From: a virus
Length of the DNA: 31,404 nt
Strand: one strand, 5' to 3'
Virus record (IMG/VR): IMGVR_UViG_3300001041_000045
Span: 1-31,404 of that record
A program made the translations under genes and the position numbers. The notes below the pieces were generated by a model. The model did no database searches, was not told the DNA's origin, and was given only the letters and a program-made list of their open reading frames with translations. Of the stretch, positions 5,207 to 12,762 are shown in pieces (position 1 is the stretch's first letter; every line of letters begins with the position of its first letter).

Positions 5207-7843
5207 ATGAAAAAAGAAAATAAAAATAATAATGTTTATATTATGTCTATTGAAGGTGCAGATTTATATGAGAATATGAATAGAGAGAATTATATTATTG
5301 ATGAAAATGGTAAAATAGTCACAGAGAAAAAAGAATTACATACTTCATTTGTTGGTATGTTTCCTCATTCTTCAGAATTAGTAAAATTAAAGGAAACAGG
5401 ACTTAAAACATTTGATAGCAAAAGATATAATAAAGTAATGACAAATGATATAATAAATGTGAAATTCAGGAAAGGTATTAAATCAGGAAAAGACATAGCA
5501 AAATCAATAAAAAAGAAAAATAAAGAGGATATTAGAATTGAATTCTTCAAAAGTAAAGATGATTGGGAAAGTATTAGTATTGACGATTTAAGAGAAAAAT
5601 TATATGTAGATGGATTTGAATTAGAAATTGAAGGTAAAAAAGTAAGGTATACTGTTTACAAACGGAGTAGTGCAAAAAGTCGCACTTCTCAGGTACTTTT
5701 TATAAAGGAATCAATGAGATATGAAATGATTAAATGGGCAAGGTTAGGAATGAATTTAGATGATAGAGATGATTGTGATTTCCCTTCATTATTAGCCTAT
5801 GAAAGTTTAGTTTCTTCAAGTGTAGATTATTTTATTAAAATTAATCCTGATAATATTCTTATTGTTGATGATGTTAAATCTATATTTCCTATTGATTGTA
5901 ATGTAGTTGAGAAGGATGAAGAAGGTAAGTTAGTTAGTAATCCAGTAGATAACTATATGATGGAAAATGATATTTTTGATGGTGAAGGTTTGCTACAATT
6001 GGAATATTTTCCAGAAGGTAAAACAATGCAATTATTACGTCAACATATGGCAAAATGTTGTGCTTTTGCATGTGATATTCAAAAGTTTCTTAGAGATAAT
6101 TGTCCTGATGATATTGATTTTGACACATGGAAAATAAATAATATGTTCAATGAACCAATGTTAGCTAGTGAAATACATATGATATTAACTCCTGCATCAT
6201 TGAAAGCCTTAAAATTTTCTGATATAAAAGGTAGTAAACCTAAAATGTGGAAACATTGGAAAGAAAAAGTTAAAAAAGAAAATAATCAATTTGGTGTTGT
6301 TAAATATGATAAAGAATCAAAAAGAGGTAGAGATTATGAAGATAATATTTTACAACAGACTTCATACCAGATGCTAAACAGTATGCCTATCTCATATAGT
6401 GATATGAAAGATTTAAGTTTCTTTGAATGTGAATATGTAATGGAATTAAAAAATAATGATGATACATATATTGAATATTTAAAGCAAAATGCAAATAATA
6501 TAAATTGCAACAATATGTTAGTTGATTTATATATGAAGAATAAGAATATAGTTAATTTAGATTTATTCAAAAACAAAAGAACAAAAGATATTCATAATTA
6601 TGTAAATCACGTTAAAAAAGGTAAAATTAGACTGAATGGTGATTACTGTACAATCCTTGGAAACGGTAAGGAATTATTATATCATGCTATAAGACAACTA
6701 CCAGTTGAAAAAGGTATCCTTAATTTTAAGGAATGGGAAAGTAAAATGATATTAAAGGATAATGAAATTTATACTACATTGCATGATTTTAATTGTGAAT
6801 ATGTTGGCTTTAGAAATCCACATACTGCTCAATCTAATGTATTGATAGTGAAAAATAAGAAAGTTAAATTCATTGAAGATTATTTTGTAATGAGTGATAA
6901 TATCATTTATGTAAATTCTATAAACTTCCCTATTTGTCGAATCTTATCAGGTCAAGACCTTGATAGTGATAATTTAGTATTATTTTCCAATTGTAAATTA
7001 TTAGAATTAGCAAGAAAATGTTACATAAAAAGTGATGAATCAAATTATCGTGTTTGTGTAAATAATGTAGCTAAATCTCCTGTACCATATGCAGTAAATT
7101 CTAGTGACCATGCTAAGATTGACAATATCCTTGCAAAATCACAATTCAATATAGGCACAGTAGTTAATTTAGGAGCACTATTTTTAAGTGAGTATTGGCA
7201 TAGGATTAAAAATAAAAATAATAAAGACTTAGATAAGTTATTAAATTGTATAGATATTTGTACAATTTTGTCAGAGATATCTATAGATAGTGCTAAGAGG
7301 TTATATGATATTGATATATCAGAACAAATTAAATATTTATATGATAGTGGATTGTTACGCAAAGAAAAACCTGATTTCTTTAAATATGTATCACAAAATG
7401 AAAAAATAACTACTAAACATTATGATACAGCTATGGATTATTTGTTTGATGCAATGGATAATTTACCTGATGCAAAATGGAAAAATACTATCACTATGAA
7501 TAATAGTAAACTTTTAAAAGATGTAGATACAAGTAAAGCAAAAGATAGACAAGTAAAAGGTATTATTGAAAATGTTGTAAAAATGTCAAATTCTATTAAA
7601 GCAATTGAAGCAACATATAAACTTATGGAAAAGTATAGTAAAATAGATAAGAAAGAAAAATATAATTCTATTGATGATGTTATATCTGATGGAATGTATC
7701 AAGTAAAAAAATACAAGGTTAAAATTGAAACAGTTGTAAAAATATTGCTAAGTGATGAATTTGAAGAATGTCAAAGAAAATTAGATTTATTAAATGCTCT
7801 TTACAAAGGACACAAAGAAAACTTTTTGCAAGCATTTAAATAA
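5207..7843 (+). CDS. YonO/QDE-1-like single-subunit RNA polymerase
   Basis: 878 residues; ATG at 5207 with AAGGGATGATGAT upstream. The signature GQDLDSDN places D584, D586 and D588 in the DxDxD motif that binds catalytic magnesium in the two-barrel RNA polymerases (multisubunit beta-prime, QDE-1-type RdRPs, SP-beta YonO, crAss-like phage polymerases); the usual DxDGD has Ser for Gly here. About 320 residues earlier, DGEG (258-261) and MQLLRQHMAKCCAF (274-287, with R278 and K283) match the conserved block of the first double-psi barrel in YonO-like proteins. Between them GFRNPHT (534-540) matches the conserved R-x-P segment before the active site. The size suits a YonO-type enzyme. It follows Rep by 37 bases, apparently in one operon ending at the hairpin at 7857-7894. 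By analogy it would transcribe phage genes; priming replication is another option. Assignment is by motif, without a database search. Confidence 0.75.
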   Translation: MKKENKNNNVYIMSIEGADLYENMNRENYIIDENGKIVTEKKELHTSFVGMFPHSSELVKLKETGLKTFDSKRYNKVMTNDIINVKFRKGIKSGKDIAKSIKKKNKEDIRIEFFKSKDDWESISIDDLREKLYVDGFELEIEGKKVRYTVYKRSSAKSRTSQVLFIKESMRYEMIKWARLGMNLDDRDDCDFPSLLAYESLVSSSVDYFIKINPDNILIVDDVKSIFPIDCNVVEKDEEGKLVSNPVDNYMMENDIFDGEGLLQLEYFPEGKTMQLLRQHMAKCCAFACDIQKFLRDNCPDDIDFDTWKINNMFNEPMLASEIHMILTPASLKALKFSDIKGSKPKMWKHWKEKVKKENNQFGVVKYDKESKRGRDYEDNILQQTSYQMLNSMPISYSDMKDLSFFECEYVMELKNNDDTYIEYLKQNANNINCNNMLVDLYMKNKNIVNLDLFKNKRTKDIHNYVNHVKKGKIRLNGDYCTILGNGKELLYHAIRQLPVEKGILNFKEWESKMILKDNEIYTTLHDFNCEYVGFRNPHTAQSNVLIVKNKKVKFIEDYFVMSDNIIYVNSINFPICRILSGQDLDSDNLVLFSNCKLLELARKCYIKSDESNYRVCVNNVAKSPVPYAVNSSDHAKIDNILAKSQFNIGTVVNLGALFLSEYWHRIKNKNNKDLDKLLNCIDICTILSEISIDSAKRLYDIDISEQIKYLYDSGLLRKEKPDFFKYVSQNEKITTKHYDTAMDYLFDAMDNLPDAKWKNTITMNNSKLLKDVDTSKAKDRQVKGIIENVVKMSNSIKAIEATYKLMEKYSKIDKKEKYNSIDDVISDGMYQVKKYKVKIETVVKILLSDEFEECQRKLDLLNALYKGHKENFLQAFK

Positions 7844-7856
7844 TACCTGAAAAAAA

Positions 7857-7894
7857 TTGGATATATTTACACATTGGTGGAAAAATATATCCAA
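7857..7894 (+). terminator. Hairpin ending the Rep-RNA polymerase operon
   Basis: TTGGATATATTT (7857-7868) pairs perfectly with AAATATATCCAA (7883-7894). The bases after it are A/T-rich but not a clean T run, so termination may be partial. Confidence 0.55.
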
Positions 7895-7907
7895 TAAAGT
7901 ATTATTT

Positions 7908-8052
7908 TATAATGGTTTAGAGCATATGAAATTGATTCTTAAAAGGAATAGGAGAAAGGTGTAAGGGATTGTGTACACGTTTATTCCGTACAAAAGGCTA
8001 TATGCTTAGTAGTAACACCTTTCTCAATAAATTTAAACAGGAGGAATTTAAT
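7908..8052 (+). promoter_or_regulatory. Structured 5' leader upstream of the 170-residue gene
   Basis: Contains TATAAT (7908-7913) running into GGTTTAGAGCATATG (7914-7928), then a perfect 11-bp stem GAGAAAGGTGT (7952-7962) with ACACCTTTCTC (8015-8025). The 52-base loop holds an inner stem TGTAC (7972-7976)/GTACA (7988-7992). AGCATAT (7921-7927) could pair instead with ATATGCT (8000-8006). The Shine-Dalgarno sequence follows about 15 bases after the stem. This looks like a regulatory leader; no known riboswitch class is recognised. Confidence 0.45.
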
Positions 8053-8565
8053 ATGATTAATAAGAAAATTGAAGAATTAAAAGGTAGGAATGATTTAAAT
8101 GATAGTGAAAAGGGTTTTTTAGGTTTATTAGAAAAGTTTGTTTATTTTGATTGTGATTATGATAAAACAATTAGACATCATTTATTTAATACTTTAAAAT
8201 TTAATCCTAATGAATTTACTGAGTATGAAATAAAGGAACAAGAATTTGAGTTGAAAAAACATATTCAAAAATTGCAAGGAATTATACCAGAAAAAATAGT
8301 ATTTGATGAAGATTATTTTAAACCAGTTGAAAATAAAACTAAGAAAATAGATATGGTAAAATATTATCAAATTAAACATTATATGAATGATAAAGAATTA
8401 GAAATGTTTACAATTTTACGTGATTTTGATTTTGATTTTGAAAGGACAGTTAAATATTATTTTACTCATATGTTGAAAAAAGATTTAAATGAAATTTATC
8501 CTGGAACTATAGAAAAGTCTATTAATAAATTAAAAGAAGAATTTGATTTTTTAATAGGAGGATGA
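8053..8565 (+). CDS. Hypothetical protein with an internal duplication, 170 aa
   Basis: The ATG at 8053 follows CAGGAGGAATTTA, while upstream in-frame starts lie within the structured leader. The protein has two related units: residues about 15-71 (FDCDYDKTIRHHLFNTLK core) and about 110-164 (FDFDFERTVKYYFTHMLKK core), each followed by a charged helix, joined by a short linker. Both units are helical and acidic/aromatic, suggesting a small helical protein-binding fold that arose by duplication. It overlaps the Shine-Dalgarno region of the next gene and forms an operon with it. No known family is recognised. Confidence 0.6.
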   Translation: MINKKIEELKGRNDLNDSEKGFLGLLEKFVYFDCDYDKTIRHHLFNTLKFNPNEFTEYEIKEQEFELKKHIQKLQGIIPEKIVFDEDYFKPVENKTKKIDMVKYYQIKHYMNDKELEMFTILRDFDFDFERTVKYYFTHMLKKDLNEIYPGTIEKSINKLKEEFDFLIGG

Positions 8566-8566
8566 T

Positions 8567-8932
8567 ATGAAAATATTAGAATATTTTGGATTTGGCAAGA
8601 AGGATAAAATAATTGAAAAATTGAATCAAAAGCAAAAAGAATTAGAAGTATACATGTTAATTAACAATAATTGTATATTAGTTAATAATTATATTTTACA
8701 ATCAATGATGAAAGATAATAGTAAAATATTGGAAGAACATGATAAGATAACAGAAATTTGTATAGAAGTAAAAAATAATATTGATAAATTAGTAGTAGAA
8801 TGTCAAGAAACAAGAGAAATTAATGAAGATGAAAAATTTAACTTACAAATATTCAGAAAGAAATTAAATGGCAATATGACAGAAGAAGAAAAAGATAAAA
8901 TGATGCAGGATTATAAGGATGGTAAGTGGTGA
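8567..8932 (+). CDS. Hypothetical coiled-coil protein, 121 aa
   Basis: ATG at 8567, one base after the preceding stop; its AGGAGG lies inside the end of the upstream gene, so the two are translationally coupled. The N-terminus MKILEYFGFGKKDKIIEKLN could be a short amphipathic helix. The rest is a charged helix with heptads (about 20-70, and ETREINEDEKFNLQIFRKKL near 87-106). No recognised family. The partner gene upstream suggests the pair work together. Confidence 0.55.
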   Translation: MKILEYFGFGKKDKIIEKLNQKQKELEVYMLINNNCILVNNYILQSMMKDNSKILEEHDKITEICIEVKNNIDKLVVECQETREINEDEKFNLQIFRKKLNGNMTEEEKDKMMQDYKDGKW

Positions 8933-9274
8933 AATAAGCTAAAAATTAATTATTTTTAATTATGTCTATAAAGTATTAATATTAGTAGGTTTATAGTAGT
9001 TTTTGCTATGCGTAAAAATGCGAAATTTTAAGGCTAGATTAAGAGATAATTTTTAAAAGGTATAAGTTTAGGTAGAGATAATTTAAGTGTCTTATTTAGG
9101 CTTAAATTTGCGTTTAAAAGACCAGTGGAAAGGGTGGTTAGATTTAGCCATCCTGTAGCTGTGGAGAGGGTGGACAGATTTTGGCTAATTTAGAGGTAAA
9201 TTTTAATCAAAAGTATTGTTATTGTTAGGTTTAAGAGAGGGGGACTTTGCCGAGGAAAGGATGTGATATGAAAA
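8933..9274 (+). other. 342-base gap with a G-rich imperfect direct repeat
   Basis: No confident gene. Near 9122-9195 two related units, starting GTGGAAAGGGTGG and GTGGAGAGGGTGG, each run on into AGATTT and GGC/GCC, and are notably G-rich for this genome. GGTGGTTA and TAGCCATC can pair. A weak frame of about 40 codons beginning at an ATA behind AAAAGG (about 9058-9060) covers the repeat (VERVVRF, VERVDRF) but has no support beyond being open. Confidence 0.4.
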
Positions 9275-9442
9275 TTGTCACCTTGTGGGAATCAAGACAT
9301 AGATTGTATTGATTGTTGTGGTAGAGAAGTATGTGATTTGAGTGAATTTTATGAAGGTATAGATGTTATTGAAGAATTGAAAATAGCATTGAAAGAAACA
9401 ATGGGAATTGATATTGATGAATGGAAGAGTAGATTTGGATAG
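9275..9442 (+). CDS. Small cysteine-rich protein, 55 aa (non-ATG start)
   Basis: The frame from a TTG at 9275 encodes LSPCGNQDIDCIDCCGREVC, then an acidic helix (EFYEGIDVIEELKIALKETM) and ends at 9442. Four or five cysteines in the first 20 residues suggest metal binding. A near-perfect Shine-Dalgarno sequence (AAAGGATGTGAT, 9257-9268) precedes it. An ATG at 9268 leads into a different frame that stops after 14 codons; loss of one A from the AAAA run would join that ATG to this frame, so a sequence error or a frameshift is possible. It is probably a real small gene of unknown function. Confidence 0.45.
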   Translation: MSPCGNQDIDCIDCCGREVCDLSEFYEGIDVIEELKIALKETMGIDIDEWKSRFG

Positions 9443-9459
9443 AAAAGAAAAAATAATTG

Positions 9460-9488
9460 TTGACAACTAATTATTCAAATGTTATTAT
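9460..9488 (+). promoter_or_regulatory. Sigma-A promoter of the 54-residue gene
   Basis: TTGACA (9460-9465), 17-base spacer, TATTAT (9483-9488). TTGTTGACAA around the -35 is itself a small dyad. Confidence 0.7.
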
Positions 9489-9525
9489 TGAAATAATAAA
9501 ACTAATTGAAAAGGTGGTTGACAAT

Positions 9526-9690
9526 ATGAAAATTGAAAAAGTTAAAATTGTAGTGACAGAATGTAATTTAGAATTTTACATGAGCAAAAGAAGAGCGAAT
9601 GACATAGACAACGTATTGAGAAGAATTAGAACATATAGACCATGTGTAGACTTGCATAATATAGAAATTAAAATTAGTGAAGTATATTAA
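9526..9690 (+). CDS. Hypothetical small protein, 54 aa
   Basis: I use the ATG at 9526, behind AAAAGGTGG and downstream of a consensus promoter; an in-frame TTG at 9457 precedes the promoter and is rejected. The protein begins with two short strands (KIEKVKIVVTECNLEFYM) followed by a basic helix (SKRRANDIDNVLRRIRTY) and a final strand, a compact alpha/beta plan. It is a single-gene transcript with a strong promoter and terminator, as for small host-takeover or regulatory phage proteins. No family is recognised. Confidence 0.6.
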   Translation: MKIEKVKIVVTECNLEFYMSKRRANDIDNVLRRIRTYRPCVDLHNIEIKISEVY

Positions 9691-9691
9691 G

Positions 9692-9717
9692 CTACTCCTA
9701 AGAGTAGTTTTTTCTTT
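9692..9717 (+). terminator. Strong intrinsic terminator
   Basis: CTACTC (9692-9697), loop CTAA, GAGTAG (9702-9707), then TTTTTTCTTTTT. The stem is identical to that of the terminator at 10346-10370. Confidence 0.85.
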
Positions 9718-9761
9718 TTCTCAATCAAGAAAATAAATATAATAATCTATCAAAATATATG

Positions 9762-9790
9762 TTGACATTGTTTTAAGTATGTAGTAAGAT
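9762..9790 (+). promoter_or_regulatory. Sigma-A promoter
   Basis: TTGACA (9762-9767), 17-base spacer, TAAGAT (9785-9790), 41 bases before the ATG at 9832. Confidence 0.65.
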
Positions 9791-9831
9791 AAGATTAATA
9801 AAATAATTAATTGAGAAAAGGAGAATGAATT

Positions 9832-10194
9832 ATGAAAAATTGGTTAAATAAAAACAATCCAGAAGGTAGAATTTTTGAAGATGAAACAGTTTATTTGGTA
9901 AAAAATATTAATCTTACTGATGAAGAAGTGGTGGAAGTTGAAAAAACTTTAAAAACTGCTCTTTTCGTTGAAGAAGAAATTTCAATTATGGATGATGCTG
10001 ATATTTTAGGAATTATTAAGAATTATACTAAGAACAGTGTAGATGCAAGAATCTTAGGTATTAATGAAAATATATTTGAATATGATTTTTTTGCGGATGA
10101 TATAGTTATATTCTCTATTGAAGATATTTTAGAAGTTAGAAGAGTGCAAGATTTTCTTATAGAACGTGGCAATAGTATTACGGAGGAAAATTAA
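9832..10194 (+). CDS. Hypothetical acidic protein, 120 aa
   Basis: ATG at 9832 behind AAAAGGAGAATGAATT. It is strongly acidic (ETVYLVKNINLTDEEVVEVE, then EEEISIMDDADI) with mixed helix and strand, and ends in a charged helix (EDILEVRRVQDFLIERG). No recognised family; small acidic phage proteins often act as inhibitors or DNA mimics, but nothing here proves that. It is the first gene of a two-gene operon with its own promoter and terminator. Confidence 0.55.
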   Translation: MKNWLNKNNPEGRIFEDETVYLVKNINLTDEEVVEVEKTLKTALFVEEEISIMDDADILGIIKNYTKNSVDARILGINENIFEYDFFADDIVIFSIEDILEVRRVQDFLIERGNSITEEN

Positions 10195-10356
10195 ATGAAA
10201 CATTTAGATATGAAAAAATTTGATGTACCTTTTTTATCTCCTGAAATGATGAAAATAAAAATGCAGGTTGAAGAAATTAAATCAAATAAAAGAAGTTTTA
10301 TATTATTTTTAAGTACAAATTTAATATTATGTGGGATTTATATAGCTACTCTTTAA
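10195..10356 (+). CDS. Small single-span membrane protein, 53 aa
   Basis: The ATG at 10195 directly follows the upstream TAA and has GGAGG at 10181-10185. About 33 mostly polar residues (MKHLDMKKFDVPFLSPEMMK, then KMQVEEIKSNKR) are followed by one hydrophobic helix (SFILFLSTNLILCGIYIATL) that ends the protein, so it is a tail-anchored or single-pass membrane protein. Its stop codon lies in the loop of the terminator hairpin. The function is unknown; a superinfection-exclusion or small membrane modulator role is possible but unproven. Confidence 0.55.
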   Translation: MKHLDMKKFDVPFLSPEMMKIKMQVEEIKSNKRSFILFLSTNLILCGIYIATL

Positions 10357-10370
10357 TGAGTAGTTTTTTT
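10346..10370 (+). terminator. Strong intrinsic terminator
   Basis: CTACTC (10346-10351), loop TTTAAT, GAGTAG (10358-10363), seven T. The loop contains the stop codon of the membrane-protein gene. Confidence 0.85.
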
Positions 10371-10457
10371 ATGTGTTTTTTTTGCAAAAAGTCAATAATA
10401 TCTCATTGTAAGTATATCACAAAATATAAGAATGTCAATAGGATGGAGGAAAATAAA

Positions 10458-10916
10458 ATAAAAATTTGTTCATATGACCAAGCAACAAAAATAACAGGTT
10501 ATTCAGTATTCAATAATAAAGAATTAGTTACATTTGGTAAATTAGAAGTTAATGAAGAATTAAACTACATAAAAAGAATTAAGTTAATGAGTGAATTAAT
10601 CAAACAAAGTATCATACTACATAAACCTGAAATAGTGTTGTTTGAGGATACACAATATCAAAATAATGTTTTAACATTAAAGCAATTATGTCAACTTCAA
10701 GGTTCTATTATAAACATTCTACATGAATTTGAATTAAAATTTTTTATAATCGAACCTACTAAATGGCGAAGTGGATTAGGTATTAAAGGGCGTAAACGTA
10801 AAGAACAAAAATTTAACACTCAATTAAAAGTTAAAGAATTATATGGAATTGAAGTAAGTGAAGATGAAGCTGATGCTATTGCGTTGGCTTCTTTTTATTT
10901 GCAGAGGGAGGAATAA
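10458..10916 (+). CDS. RuvC-like Holliday junction resolvase
   Basis: 152 residues from an ATA at 10458. RuvC-fold (RNase H-like) resolvases cut Holliday junctions and branched DNA, typically to debranch concatemers before packaging. The four acidic residues are present: D7 (CSYDQATKITGYS), E63 (VLFEDTQ), D136 and D139 (SEDEADAIALA), with spacing like E. coli RuvC (D7, E66, D138, D141). A Lys/Arg-rich stretch (KGRKRKEQK, 110-118) precedes the last motif. Start choice: GGAGGA (10445-10450) is perfectly spaced for ATA, which also puts the first Asp at residue 7. The in-frame ATG at 10443 overlaps that Shine-Dalgarno sequence and has none of its own, but it cannot be excluded and adds five residues. 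The next gene starts immediately after its stop. Confidence 0.8.
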   Translation: MKICSYDQATKITGYSVFNNKELVTFGKLEVNEELNYIKRIKLMSELIKQSIILHKPEIVLFEDTQYQNNVLTLKQLCQLQGSIINILHEFELKFFIIEPTKWRSGLGIKGRKRKEQKFNTQLKVKELYGIEVSEDEADAIALASFYLQREE

Positions 10917-11438
10917 ATGAGCATACAACATAATTTTGCTGATTCGATAAAGGTAGGTAAAAAAGGTGAAAATATAGTTTATGATTGGCTAATGAGTAGA
11001 GAAAGTGTTAAAAATGTGATTGATGTGTCAGATGATAGAGATTATCAGAAAAAAGATATTGATTATATTGTACAATTTCATAAAGGGAAGAATGTCAGTA
11101 TTGAAATAAAGTGTGACACTTACTATCACACAGGAAATTTTTTCTTGGAACTTATTTCTAATGATAATAAAGGTACAGAAGGATGTTTGATTTATACTGA
11201 AGCTGATTACTTGTTTTATTTTTTTGATAAAGTTAATATTTTATATATTATTCCTGTGAAGGAGTTACAGCAATGGATTAGTGAAAATAAAGATAGTGGT
11301 AGATTTAGGAAGAAAAAATGTGGAAATTATATTAATGGTAGATATGTTTATTCTTCAGTTGGATTGTTAGTTAATAGAGATACTTTGTGTGAAGAGATAA
11401 ATGAAATGGGTGAACGTGTTTTAGTTAGAAATATATAA
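10917..11438 (+). CDS. PD-(D/E)XK nuclease-like protein, 173 aa
   Basis: ATG at 10917, directly after the resolvase stop; AGGGAGGAATAA provides the Shine-Dalgarno sequence. The pattern GKKGENIVYDWL (E18), then KKDIDYIVQF (D49), then SIEIKCD (E63-I-K65) fits the E...D...ExK active site of the restriction-endonuclease-like fold, with the usual helix-strand-strand order. The C-terminal half is less clear (IIPVKELQQWI, common in such nucleases of Bacillota phages). Sitting with a RuvC-like gene it probably processes phage or host DNA; a recombination nuclease or host-DNA degradation enzyme are both possible. Confidence 0.6.
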   Translation: MSIQHNFADSIKVGKKGENIVYDWLMSRESVKNVIDVSDDRDYQKKDIDYIVQFHKGKNVSIEIKCDTYYHTGNFFLELISNDNKGTEGCLIYTEADYLFYFFDKVNILYIIPVKELQQWISENKDSGRFRKKKCGNYINGRYVYSSVGLLVNRDTLCEEINEMGERVLVRNI

Positions 11439-11456
11439 TAGAAAGGTAATATAAAT

Positions 11457-11654
11457 ATGATTATAAGATTCATTAAGAATTTCATATGGTTTTGGAAAGA
11501 ATCATTTAGTTTTATGGAAGGATATAACAAATTATATATTACATATGGTTGTATTATAAAAGTTATACCTTTTTGCATTGAACAAGAAAAATGGTATAGG
11601 ACAGAGGATAAATTGAAGGCTTATTGTGAAATGAATAGGATTATGTATTTTTAA
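11457..11654 (+). CDS. Hypothetical small aromatic-rich protein, 65 aa
   Basis: ATG at 11457 behind GAAAGGTAATATAA. The N-terminus is hydrophobic and aromatic with basic residues (MIIRFIKNFIWFWKESFSFM) and may associate with membrane; the rest is mixed (IIKVIPFCIEQEKWYRTEDK). No recognised family. Same-strand position between two genes with a good Shine-Dalgarno sequence supports it as real, but its shortness leaves doubt. Confidence 0.45.
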   Translation: MIIRFIKNFIWFWKESFSFMEGYNKLYITYGCIIKVIPFCIEQEKWYRTEDKLKAYCEMNRIMYF

Positions 11655-11680
11655 ATTAAATAGAAAAGGGAGATATAATT

Positions 11681-12505
11681 ATGAAATATCAAACAGGATG
11701 GAAGATTAATATGTTAGAGAATAATAAACAAGCATTAGAAAAAGAAATTGAAGAGTTGAAAGCAAGATTAAATGAATATGAAAAAATTAAAAGAAAACAT
11801 GAACATAGATTATTTTGTAAAAGTTCAGAATATGTTTGTGATAATAAATTTAAAAGTTGTTCTTATGATGGTGTTATAGATTATATCATTGATGATGTTG
11901 TAAAATTTAAAGAACATAATGATATATGGGAAAAAGAATATAATAAATTGAAAGAAATTATTAGTAAGATTGACAAGAGAGTACCTATTGAAAAGGTATT
12001 AGATTTATTGGATGCTTATGAAAAGCAGAATGATGAATTAATGAAAGATAATTCAATATTAATAAAAGATAATACAAAGTTAATGGAAAAAGTTAAGCCT
12101 AATATAAGGTGTATGTTAAAAGAATTAAATGACAGTAGAAATTATAATGATATTCATATAGAAGATATTGAAGATGCTATATGTTTTCTTGGAAGAAATA
12201 ATAAATATGGTGAAGTATATGTAAGTGATAGTGTTAAAATAATCAGAAGTGTATATGAAGAGATTCAATTTAAAATACTTTTTGATAAAAAGGATATTAT
12301 TGAAACATGTGAATTAGATGAAATGCTGTACTTTTTAATGAATAATAAGAAATTTCAAATTGAGATGGATGATTTTGATTTTAGTGAGGTAATGGGATTT
12401 ATTAAAACAATTTATGATTGTAGTTTGGATGATAGAATTAAGGTTACATTTGAAAGTGATATGAGTGATATAAAAGATAATATAATATATTATAATAAAG
12501 GATAA
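11681..12505 (+). CDS. Hypothetical coiled-coil protein, 274 aa
   Basis: ATG at 11681 behind AAAAGGGAGATATAA; an internal ATG at 11711 is a less likely start. Residues about 11-45 form a coiled coil (LENNKQALEKEIEELKARLN), followed by a Cys-containing stretch (FCKSSEYVCDNKFKSCSYDG) and a second coiled region near 110-145. The last 120 residues are helical and acidic (DIHIEDIEDAICFL, SDSVKIIRSVYEEIQF). No recognised family. It ends the middle-gene group; a terminator follows. Confidence 0.5.
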   Translation: MKYQTGWKINMLENNKQALEKEIEELKARLNEYEKIKRKHEHRLFCKSSEYVCDNKFKSCSYDGVIDYIIDDVVKFKEHNDIWEKEYNKLKEIISKIDKRVPIEKVLDLLDAYEKQNDELMKDNSILIKDNTKLMEKVKPNIRCMLKELNDSRNYNDIHIEDIEDAICFLGRNNKYGEVYVSDSVKIIRSVYEEIQFKILFDKKDIIETCELDEMLYFLMNNKKFQIEMDDFDFSEVMGFIKTIYDCSLDDRIKVTFESDMSDIKDNIIYYNKG

Positions 12506-12518
12506 GAATAAAATGGAA

Positions 12519-12545
12519 GTAGGTGCTTTTTAGTGCCTACTTTTT
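12519..12545 (+). terminator. Intrinsic terminator
   Basis: GTAGGTGC (12519-12526) pairs with GTGCCTAC (12533-12540) with two G-T pairs, loop TTTTTA, then TTTTT. Confidence 0.7.
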
Positions 12546-12562
12546 ATATTGGAGGAATTATT

Positions 12563-12730
12563 ATGTATGCGTATTGTTTTAAGTGTAATATTTATGATTC
12601 TGGAGATACAGACGATTTAGATAGTTTAGTTGAATTAGTCAAGGAACATGGTGGATTATTAAGTTTTGATGATGATAGAGATAGTGTATGTCCTCGATGT
12701 GGTGAGAATAATTGTTTGAGGATTGATTAA
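12563..12730 (+). CDS. Small zinc-ribbon-like protein, 55 aa
   Basis: I use the ATG at 12563, with GGAGG at 12551-12555; a longer frame from 12533 would start inside the terminator. CFKCNIYDSGDTDD near the start and VCPRCGENNC near the end give two CxxC knuckles, so the whole protein is probably one zinc ribbon with an acidic helix between. Likely a nucleic-acid or protein-binding accessory factor. Its TAA overlaps a TAATG junction leading into the next gene. Confidence 0.6.
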   Translation: MYAYCFKCNIYDSGDTDDLDSLVELVKEHGGLLSFDDDRDSVCPRCGENNCLRID

Positions 12731-12762
12731 TGTGGAGAGAGAGAGAAGGAGAAGGTATAGAT

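Noticed and set aside
7045-7362. 105-residue minus-strand open frame inside the RNA polymerase gene
   Set aside because: Shadow of the polymerase coding sequence, with no ribosome binding site or recognisable motif.
7969-8052. N-terminal extension of the 170-residue protein
   Set aside because: It runs through the structured leader and past a clear AGGAGG site that sets the ATG at 8053.
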